DNA of 14,229 nucleotides from assembly GCA_903823545.1 (NCBI GenBank), contig CAIJTL010000186.1, positions 1 to 14,229 on the forward strand. Reading direction: 5' to 3'. A program made the position numbers and the translations under genes. Shown piece after piece: positions 1-5,606 of the stretch. Numbering within the stretch: position 1 is the stretch's first letter; each line of letters begins with the position of its first letter. The notes below the pieces were generated by a model. The model was not told the origin of the DNA and searched no databases. It saw only the letters and a program-made list of their open reading frames with translations. The DNA comes from an uncultured Planctomycetaceae bacterium. Lineage in GTDB: Bacteria; Planctomycetota; Planctomycetia; Planctomycetales; Planctomycetaceae.

Positions 1-26
1 ACACGAGCGATGTTGCGACCCATCCT

Positions 27-99
27 CTCTCTGCGCTAATCGCTTCTCGGCGGTGAAGAAATGAACTTTTTCAGCCGAGATAAGGAAGTGCGCAGAGAG
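27..99. repeat. Nested inverted repeat (large potential hairpin)
   Basis: A perfect 10-bp outer stem, CTCTCTGCGC at 27-36 against GCGCAGAGAG at 90-99, encloses a second stem. The inner stem is TCTCGGC (45-51) against GCCGAGA (74-80), continued by TGAA (54-57) against TTCA (70-73) with a two-base bulge. No T-run follows, so it is not a standard intrinsic terminator. All three + frames reach a stop by base 63, so any coding here could only be the tail of a gene upstream of the window. It could be a structured leader, the end of an upstream transcript, or a repeat element. The pairing is seen directly; the role is unknown. Confidence 0.5.
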
Positions 100-150
100 T
101 CTTCATTTCAAGCTGCGATTCGTTTGCCTCGCAGCGTTCTCTCTCAAAAT

Positions 151-166
151 TAGCGCGATCGCGTTA
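151..166. promoter_or_regulatory. Palindrome, possible operator upstream of the DUF3500 gene
   Basis: The core CGCGATCGCG (154-163) is a perfect 10-bp palindrome. It extends to 16 bp (151-166) with one G/T mismatch pair. It lies about 63 bases before the DUF3500 start codon, a plausible place for a dimeric regulator. CG-rich palindromes of this size also arise by chance, so the regulatory role is only a suggestion. Confidence 0.25.
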
Positions 167-228
167 CAAGATGCCTCCTCAGGAAACGGCTGTCGCTGTT
201 TCGTATCGCTCACCGCAGGAGACGCTAA

Positions 229-1212
229 ATGAACCGCAATTCGCTGGCTTGTTCTGATTGTGAATCTCTCGATCGCCGCTCATTCTTCAAGACCGCTGGT
301 GCCGCAACGTTGGCTGGCGTCGCGATGCCGATGCTCGTGGGACTTCCTGGACTACATGCTGCTCCGAGTTCCAAAAGCGCTGCTGAAACAACAGTTGGTC
401 GCTTCTTTGAATCACTCTCTGCCGAGCAAAAGAAGACGATCAGTTTCGGGTTTGACCATGATCTGCGAAAGAAGATCAACGCGAATTGGCAGATCACGAA
501 GCCGAAAGTTGGCGACAGCTTCTACAACGCCGAACAGAAGAAACTCATCAGCGAGATCGTGAAGCAAGTGACCTCCGAAGACGGTTACGGACGCTTCCAA
601 AAGCAAATGAGCGATGACAGCGGCGGGATTGATGAATACAGCGTTGCCATGTTTGGTGAGCCAGGAACTGACAAGTTTGAGTGGGAGCTGACCGGACGAC
701 ATCTCACGTTGCGAGCGGACGGCAACACCGTCGACAAAGCGGCGTTCGGTGGCCCGATTGTTTACGGACACGGCGAAGAGAATCCGAAAGCGAACTTGTT
801 TCATTACCAAACGACTCAAGTTAACGAGGTCTTCAAAGCGCTCGATGCCAAGCAAGCTCAGCAAGCACTCGTGACAAATGCCCCGAAGGAAGACGCCGTC
901 ACGCTTCAGGGCGAAAAGGGATCGTTCCCCGGTATCGGAGTCGGACAACTCAGCAACGATCAAAAGCAATTGGTGACGAAGACGATCCAAGTTTTGCTCG
1001 CACCATATCGTGCGGAAGACGTCGATGAAGTCATGGAGATTCTCAAAGCAACTGGCGGCGTCGAAAAGCTGCACATGGCCTTCTACCAACAGGGCGATTT
1101 GCAAAGCGACAAAGTCTGGGACATCTGGCGTGTCGAAGGCCCGTCATTCGTGTGGCACTTCCGCGGCGCCCCGCACGTCCACGCCTACATTAACATCGGC
1201 CAGATCGGTTAG
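229..1212 (+). CDS. DUF3500 family protein with Tat signal
   Basis: This 327-residue protein has a twin-arginine signal at residues 14-45: DRRSFFKTAG, then an Ala/Val/Leu-rich core ending near GLHAAPSS. It should therefore be folded in the cytoplasm and exported by Tat. The mature part matches what I know of DUF3500, a family of unknown function common in planctomycetes. It has repeated 'LS..QK' helical segments (near residues 64 and 242) and a C-terminal half with conserved Trp, Phe and His: DIWRVEGPSFVWHFRG, then PHVHAYINIGQ. The His-rich end may bind a metal, but no catalytic motif is established. The ATG at 229 is preceded by AGGAG at 217-221 with 7-base spacing. A DUF1501 gene with its own Tat-like signal follows 146 bases downstream, suggesting a related exported function. 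Confidence 0.85.
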   Translation: MNRNSLACSDCESLDRRSFFKTAGAATLAGVAMPMLVGLPGLHAAPSSKSAAETTVGRFFESLSAEQKKTISFGFDHDLRKKINANWQITKPKVGDSFYNAEQKKLISEIVKQVTSEDGYGRFQKQMSDDSGGIDEYSVAMFGEPGTDKFEWELTGRHLTLRADGNTVDKAAFGGPIVYGHGEENPKANLFHYQTTQVNEVFKALDAKQAQQALVTNAPKEDAVTLQGEKGSFPGIGVGQLSNDQKQLVTKTIQVLLAPYRAEDVDEVMEILKATGGVEKLHMAFYQQGDLQSDKVWDIWRVEGPSFVWHFRGAPHVHAYINIGQIG

Positions 1213-1258
1213 TTGCGAAGAAAAGGTCGTCAAAACCTATCGCAACGTGCTATGAATT

Positions 1259-1336
1259 TGGTGAGCCGGGTGGCATTAGCCCCCGGATTTCGTTTTTGCG
1301 CAAATTATCCGGGTGCTGACACCGTCCGGTTCACCA
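1259..1336. repeat. Long imperfect inverted repeat between DUF3500 and DUF1501 genes
   Basis: The 30-base left arm (1259-1288, beginning TGGTGAGCCGGG) matches the reverse complement of the right arm (1307-1336) at 23 of 30 positions, and most mismatches are transitions. Each arm also folds alone. The left has CCGGG-T-GGC, loop ATTA, GCC-CCCGG; the right has GGTG, loop CTGA, CACC, flanked by CCGG. Paired stem-loops in opposite orientation resemble REP/BIME elements. I remember similar 'AGCCGGGTGGC...TTAGCCCCCGG' units as frequent between planctomycete genes, but that is memory, not a search. It could end the DUF3500 transcript or protect its 3' end; no U-tract follows the second stem. Confidence 0.6.
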
Positions 1337-1347
1337 AGTTTTGTTTC

Positions 1348-1353
1348 AGGAGG
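1348..1353 (+). promoter_or_regulatory. Shine-Dalgarno site that fixes the DUF1501 start
   Basis: AGGAGG lies 5 bases before the ATG at 1359. This favours that ATG over the in-frame TTG at 1341, which overlaps the ribosome binding site region. Confidence 0.75.
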
Positions 1354-1358
1354 CTGCA

Positions 1359-2768
1359 ATGCTCAGCTTTCAAAATCGAGGCATGAGACTGTGTGATCGG
1401 GTCTCTCGGCGCGAAGCGATTCGAGTCGGTGGTCTGAGTGCATGCGGACTGACTTTGCCTCAGTTGATGGATGCAAGGAACGTCTCTGCGGGCGAAAGCA
1501 CAACGACCACGACCGGCGGGCAGGCGAAGTCCTGCATCGTGTTGTTCTTGATGGGTGGCCCACCGCAGCATTCGACGTGGGATCCGAAGCCCGAATCGCC
1601 TGACAACGTGCGCGGCGACATCGCTCCGATTTCGACGAATGTGGTGGGAGTTCAATTCGGCGAACTGATGCCGCGACTCGCACAACACGCAGACAAGCTT
1701 GCTGTGTTGCGAGCGGTTTCGACGAACGACAACGCGCACTCGTCGAGCGGCTATTACATGCTCACGGGGCGTCCGCACGCTCCCATGAATTCAGAGAACG
1801 CGAATCCCGGTCCACCGAACGATTGGCCGAATTGGGGGTCCGTGCTGCAGCGGTTGACTCCGCCACGCGGACATTTGCCGGCGTCGGTGAGGCTTCCGAA
1901 TCACATTTTCAACACCGATGGTTCCACGTGGCCGGGCCAAGACGGTGGCTTGCTGGGACGATCGGTCGATCCGTGGCTCTTTCGTTGTCAGCCGTCGGCT
2001 GCCGATTACAAGATCACTGAGTTTCAATTGCCCGACAACTTCCCGCTGCAACGGCTCGCGTCGCGTCGTGATCTCGTCCGGTCATTCGATCAACAGCAAG
2101 AGGCTGCCGCTCAAGCGACTCGCGCGCGGACGTTCGATGAGCAACAGGCTCGCGCGTATGGTTTGCTCGCTTCCGCAGCGTCACGCGGTGCATTCGATCT
2201 GTCGGCGGAGTCTGAAAAGACTCGTTTGCAATATGGCTTGACGCCATTCGGGCAAAGTTGTTTGTTGGCCCGACGATTGATCGAAGCTGACGTTCGCTTG
2301 GTGCAAGTGAATTGGTACCGCGGCCCTGATGAGCCTGCGGACAATCCTTGTTGGGACTCGCACACGAACGAAACGAAACGGTTGCGTGAGGTTCTCATTC
2401 CTCCCACCGATCAGGGTTTCGCGGCGCTGCTTGAGGACTTGTCACAGCGAGGCCGTTTGGATGAAACGCTGATTGTTTGCATGTCGGAATTCGGACGGAC
2501 GCCTAAGTTCAACGGTCGCGCGGGTCGCGATCACTGGGGGCCAGTCTTCTCGATCGCATTGGCTGGCGGCGGCATTCGTGGCGGAGTTGTTCACGGAGCG
2601 TCAGACGCACTCGGAGCCTATCCGCGACAAGGACTCGTCCGCCCCGAAGACATCACCGCGACGATGTTTCATTGCCTCGGCCTGTCGCCCGACACTGAGT
2701 TCTACGATAGCCAGAATCGCCCCTACGCAATCAGCCGAGGTCATGTGATTCAGCCGATCATGGCGTGA
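1359..2768 (+). CDS. DUF1501 domain-containing exported protein
   Basis: This 469-residue protein belongs to DUF1501, a sulfatase/alkaline-phosphatase-like family greatly expanded in planctomycetes. Near the N-terminus is a Tat-like signal, SRREAIRVGGLSACGLTLPQL, so export is likely. Family signatures in order: VLFLMGGPPQHSTWDPKP (usual form 'FLxGGPSQxDTWDPKP'), HSSSGYYMLTGRPH, NWGSVLQRL, and near the C-terminus SEFGRTPKFN with GRDHWGPVF, the hallmark of the family and probably part of a metal site. The length is normal. In planctomycetes DUF1501 genes often pair with DUF1549/DUF1553 cytochrome-type genes. Here the neighbour is DUF3500 instead, with a stem-loop repeat between them. Its substrate cannot be told from sequence. 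A TTG at 1341 would add six residues but is less likely. Confidence 0.9.
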   Translation: MLSFQNRGMRLCDRVSRREAIRVGGLSACGLTLPQLMDARNVSAGESTTTTTGGQAKSCIVLFLMGGPPQHSTWDPKPESPDNVRGDIAPISTNVVGVQFGELMPRLAQHADKLAVLRAVSTNDNAHSSSGYYMLTGRPHAPMNSENANPGPPNDWPNWGSVLQRLTPPRGHLPASVRLPNHIFNTDGSTWPGQDGGLLGRSVDPWLFRCQPSAADYKITEFQLPDNFPLQRLASRRDLVRSFDQQQEAAAQATRARTFDEQQARAYGLLASAASRGAFDLSAESEKTRLQYGLTPFGQSCLLARRLIEADVRLVQVNWYRGPDEPADNPCWDSHTNETKRLREVLIPPTDQGFAALLEDLSQRGRLDETLIVCMSEFGRTPKFNGRAGRDHWGPVFSIALAGGGIRGGVVHGASDALGAYPRQGLVRPEDITATMFHCLGLSPDTEFYDSQNRPYAISRGHVIQPIMA

Positions 2769-2775
2769 TTCCGCC

Positions 2776-4266
2776 TTACTTCTTCGGGAATTGTCGCTCG
2801 CAGAATGCTCGCCAATCAGCGGTCAGCATTTCCCAATCGGTTTGCCAGGCGGCTTCGAGATGCGGTCCGAGATCTGTCGAACTGGCGCCCTCAAGGCGCT
2901 GAAACAGCGTTGCCAGTTTCGACCGATAATTCGGTTCTGTGAGCAGCATTTGGCAGAGCGTCCCTGCTTGCCAGTATTGAGTCAGCGAGATGTGCTGGCC
3001 GTTACAAAGTTCTTTGAGGGTCACGTGTTTTTTCGGTGACGAAAGGCCGTCGCGAACAAGTTGATCCAAATTGGCCTGTGGATGAAATTTGAGTTGGAAG
3101 TAAGTCGCCAGTCCTTCATGCAGCCATTCACCGTGGCAGGGAAATCGCGTCGTGCGGCTGAGGTATCCGTGCAAGAACTCGTGAGCGAAAACTGGCCGCA
3201 GCGTTCCTAGTTCAGCGTCCCAGAATGAACTGCTCACACCTTGAAACGTGAAGCCCGGCGTGTCAGGCACATTCACCAACACTTTGAGTTGCCGAGCATG
3301 TCGCGTGATGAAACGGCGATATTCCGCAGACTCTTCAAAGATGATCAACTGCGAACCGGATCGTGGCTCCGTCAAGAACGGCAGTTCTTCACGTACTTGC
3401 TTCGCGATCATGCCGCAGTGTGCCGCCAGTCGTTCGAGGTCGAGCGATTTCGCGTTTGTGAGTAATTGGACATCTCGCGTTTCCAGTGTTCTCAGCGAAT
3501 TCGTTTCGACGGGCTTATCTTCTGCACCGTGAAACAACTGTTTTGGAAAAGCGACTCTCGCTAACAGGTCAGTCGGTACGAATTCGGTTCGTGCATCGCT
3601 GGCCTGTTCGGTCCAAATGGTGTCGAGGGTAAAGGCTCCTTCGTCGCGAAGTCGAAAGCCGATGTACTTCACGTTGTCCCAGCAAGGGATCCGACCGTCG
3701 CTCCAAACAAACCAATCCAACGGCAACAACAATTTCTGCCAGCCAACATGAGCGATCTCGATACGCCTCCAGAAGTATGCTTTGCGATCTGCTTCGATCA
3801 GTCGTACTTCAAGCTCAACAGTCGGATGCTCCTTCGCCTCGGCCGCAGAACGATGCAGCCACAGGCCGAGCGATTCGACTTTGTTCCATTCGACAGCGAC
3901 CACATCGGCATTCGTGACAAAGCCACCACCTGCCGGCGCTGTCACGCGGACGGCTCGACCTCGCGGCATTGGGGCGATGTTGTTGATTTTGGCTTCGTCG
4001 GGACTCCAGGCTTCTAATCGCGACTTCGACAGCGGCGTGAACTGCTCTTTCAGCGATCCGTCAAACGTCAGTAATTCGCGAGCGAACGCGGATGAAGCAA
4101 GCGTCGGCAGTACCAACCATAAGAGCGCTTTCAACACGAACCCGAAGCGTAAGCGAGGGCGATACCGCGCGAGATATTCCGACATCTTCACCGACAGCCC
4201 TGCTGAAGTTTCCGGTCGATCATTCAGTCTTGAAACAGCTTCTCGTGTCACATTGCGGAAGTGCAT
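2776..4266 (-). CDS. Secreted putative zinc metallopeptidase (gluzincin-like, DUF1570-like)
   Basis: With the chosen start this is a 496-residue protein. A signal peptide has a very basic n-region (ARYRPRLRFGF), core LKALLWLVLPTLASSAF and likely cleavage after AFA. The N-terminal half, starting LLTFDGSLKEQF, looks like a beta-sandwich of the carbohydrate-binding kind (WQKLLLPLDWF, NVKYIGFRLRDEGAFTLDTIW). The C-terminal half has HEFLH (about residues 362-366), then 17 residues and the Glu of WLHEGLATYF, an HExxH...E zinc arrangement as in gluzincins and DUF1570 proteins. It is probably a periplasmic or surface peptidase; the substrate is unknown. ATG 4266 has a strong ribosome binding site. 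ATG 4185 would put the signal peptide at a more normal distance from the N-terminus, giving 469 residues. It is transcribed divergently from the FGE-domain lipoprotein gene. Confidence 0.75.
   Translation of the reverse strand: MHFRNVTREAVSRLNDRPETSAGLSVKMSEYLARYRPRLRFGFVLKALLWLVLPTLASSAFARELLTFDGSLKEQFTPLSKSRLEAWSPDEAKINNIAPMPRGRAVRVTAPAGGGFVTNADVVAVEWNKVESLGLWLHRSAAEAKEHPTVELEVRLIEADRKAYFWRRIEIAHVGWQKLLLPLDWFVWSDGRIPCWDNVKYIGFRLRDEGAFTLDTIWTEQASDARTEFVPTDLLARVAFPKQLFHGAEDKPVETNSLRTLETRDVQLLTNAKSLDLERLAAHCGMIAKQVREELPFLTEPRSGSQLIIFEESAEYRRFITRHARQLKVLVNVPDTPGFTFQGVSSSFWDAELGTLRPVFAHEFLHGYLSRTTRFPCHGEWLHEGLATYFQLKFHPQANLDQLVRDGLSSPKKHVTLKELCNGQHISLTQYWQAGTLCQMLLTEPNYRSKLATLFQRLEGASSTDLGPHLEAAWQTDWEMLTADWRAFCERQFPKK
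4136..4159 (+). repeat. Dispersed 'NPKRKRG' repeat inside a coding region
   Basis: The + strand reads ACGAACCCGAAGCGTAAGCG followed by AGGG, translating in one frame as TNPKRKRG. I remember this element as highly repeated in planctomycete genomes, where it yields many spurious small proteins. Here it lies on the antisense side of the metallopeptidase gene, and its - strand translation (PRLRFGF) supplies the basic n-region of the signal peptide. The assignment rests on memory of the family; only one copy is in this window. Confidence 0.55.
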
Positions 4267-4269
4267 CAA

Positions 4270-4277
4270 CTTCCTTT
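4270..4277 (-). promoter_or_regulatory. Shine-Dalgarno site favouring the 4266 start
   Basis: On the - strand, AAAGGAAG precedes ATG 4266 with 3 bases between (5 from the AGGA core). The competing ATG at 4185 has only a weak GGTG before it. This is the main reason for placing the peptidase start at 4266, although the position of the signal peptide argues for 4185. Confidence 0.5.
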
Positions 4278-4341
4278 CAGCGTAAATTCTGGTTTCCGTC
4301 CATCGACATCCGACTTCCGCGATCATGTGATAGGCAGCACA

Positions 4342-5517
4342 ATGCTCCGCATGAATCAGCACTCACGAACAATTCGAGAATCGCTGTTGCGAGCCGTGAC
4401 CGCAATGGTCAGCGTTTTGGTGTTGAGCGGATGTGGAAGCAAGTCTGCTCCCGCTCCCGTGCAAGTTGCGGCTGAACCGCCGAAGCGAGTCAGTCCTGCT
4501 CCCAAACCACCTCCGCCACCGCCTCCTCCCCCTTCACCACTTGCGGGAGCGAATCCGAATGATGTGTTTGACGAGATGGAGTCGCCACCCAATTTCATCG
4601 TTGTTGGTCGTGCGCCAGAGGACGATTCTAAGGACGTCTTTGAAGTGATTGAGCCTGCTCCTGGAGTGACCTCATCACATTTTGAAGTGGTTTTCGCCGG
4701 GACAGGTGGAAGTCGCAATGTTGGGAATCCATCGAACAGATTGCCGCCAGGCTTTCGAGCGGTCGATGGGACGTCGTACTCGGCTGATGGCTGGCCGATG
4801 CGGATCGTCTGCGAAAAAGATTCGTCCGAGATGGCCTTCATTCCCGCAGGCCCAGTTCGCATGGGAAGTGATGATGGCCCGCCTGAAGCTCAGCCGGAAG
4901 TCACTATCGAACTGTCGCCGTTTTACATCGACATCGCGGAAGTGACTCTCGCTCAATTTCGTCCGTTCATGACGGCGATCGGTCTCAGGATCTTGAAGCC
5001 GTTGAATGAGAATGATCCTCCGCAACACCCGGGGTTGGGGATCGTGTGGAATGACGCTCGCGATTACGCCCACTGGGTTGGCAAAGAACTTCCCACCGAA
5101 GCGGAGTGGGAATTAGCCGCTCGCGGCCCCAATTCATGGCGGACACCCTGGGGCAAAGGGCCAGCCATTTGGGAACGAGGCCGCGTTCCTGGTCAGATCG
5201 ATGCGGTTAAGTCGTTCATCCATGACCGCAGCCGCCTTGGTCTCTTCGATGTCGCCGGCAACGCGCGAGAATGGTGCGCCGATCACTTCTCACCGAAAGC
5301 GCATGCCGAGGCCGCAGCGCTTTCACCGACTAAACGACATGATTGGGCGGGCCCGAAAACTCCGAGTCGAATCAACCAACGAGTCGTCAAAGGTGGCTCG
5401 CGAGATTGGACGCTCTGGCATCGCGCCGGTGTCGAAATGCGCGAACGTGCGTCCGATATCGGCTTTCGCTGCGTACTCCGATGGAAGAGCGACGGAAACA
5501 AAACCCAGAAGCCGTGA
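4342..5517 (+). CDS. Lipoprotein with FGE-sulfatase (SUMF1-like) domain
   Basis: This 391-residue protein begins with a lipoprotein signal: RESLLRAVTAMVSVLVL, then lipobox LSGC, so the mature protein is lipid-anchored at that Cys. A proline-rich linker (nine consecutive Pro near residues 57-65) and a low-complexity spacer follow. From about residue 164 is a formylglycine-generating-enzyme-like domain (PF03781): MAFIPAGPVRMGSDDG, LPTEAEWELAARGP, LFDVAGNAREW, VVKGGSRDW and final GFRC. The Cys pair that catalyses formylglycine formation in true FGE (human Cys336/Cys341, just after the GGS motif) is absent; this stretch reads GGSRDWTLWHRAG. It is therefore probably a binding or structural relative, not a sulfatase activator. 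The start could also be ATG 4351, three codons later. It is divergent from the metallopeptidase gene, so the two may share a regulatory region. Confidence 0.85.
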   Translation: MLRMNQHSRTIRESLLRAVTAMVSVLVLSGCGSKSAPAPVQVAAEPPKRVSPAPKPPPPPPPPPSPLAGANPNDVFDEMESPPNFIVVGRAPEDDSKDVFEVIEPAPGVTSSHFEVVFAGTGGSRNVGNPSNRLPPGFRAVDGTSYSADGWPMRIVCEKDSSEMAFIPAGPVRMGSDDGPPEAQPEVTIELSPFYIDIAEVTLAQFRPFMTAIGLRILKPLNENDPPQHPGLGIVWNDARDYAHWVGKELPTEAEWELAARGPNSWRTPWGKGPAIWERGRVPGQIDAVKSFIHDRSRLGLFDVAGNAREWCADHFSPKAHAEAAALSPTKRHDWAGPKTPSRINQRVVKGGSRDWTLWHRAGVEMRERASDIGFRCVLRWKSDGNKTQKP

Positions 5518-5555
5518 CTCTTGCTTGACATTCCGCAGCATCAGTTTGACAGTGA

Positions 5556-5579
5556 CCGAGCGATTCGCGAATCGCTCGG
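5556..5579. promoter_or_regulatory. Perfect 24-bp palindrome before the NDH-2 gene
   Basis: CCGAGCGATTCG is followed immediately by its exact reverse complement. As RNA this forms a 10-bp stem with a CGCG loop; as DNA it is a fully symmetric site. It lies 38 bases after the FGE-domain gene and 27 bases before the oxidoreductase start. No T-run follows, so a textbook terminator is unlikely. Two TTGACA hexamers (5525-5530 and 5546-5551) lie just upstream, but I see no convincing -10 box. It may be an operator overlapping the promoter of the downstream gene, or a terminator lacking the U-tract. Confidence 0.5.
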
Positions 5580-5606
5580 CGTCTCTCACTTCTGCGGGCA
5601 CAACTC

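Noticed and set aside
412..1104. 230-codon open frame on the - strand inside the DUF3500 gene
   Set aside because: It lies wholly antisense to a gene with a clear ribosome binding site, Tat signal and family match; its translation shows no domain.
1280..1340. Rho-independent terminator after the DUF3500 gene
   Set aside because: The T-rich stretch (1289-1297) follows the first stem only loosely, and the two-armed symmetry fits a repeat element better. Termination remains possible but is not claimed.
4356..4862. Gly-rich - strand open frame opposite the proline-rich linker
   Set aside because: The poly-Gly run is simply the complement of the poly-Pro codons of the lipoprotein.
5525..5574. 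Sigma-70 promoter built on TTGACA hexamers
   Set aside because: At 17-base spacing the -10 positions read GACAGT and GAATCG, which are poor matches, so no promoter was listed.
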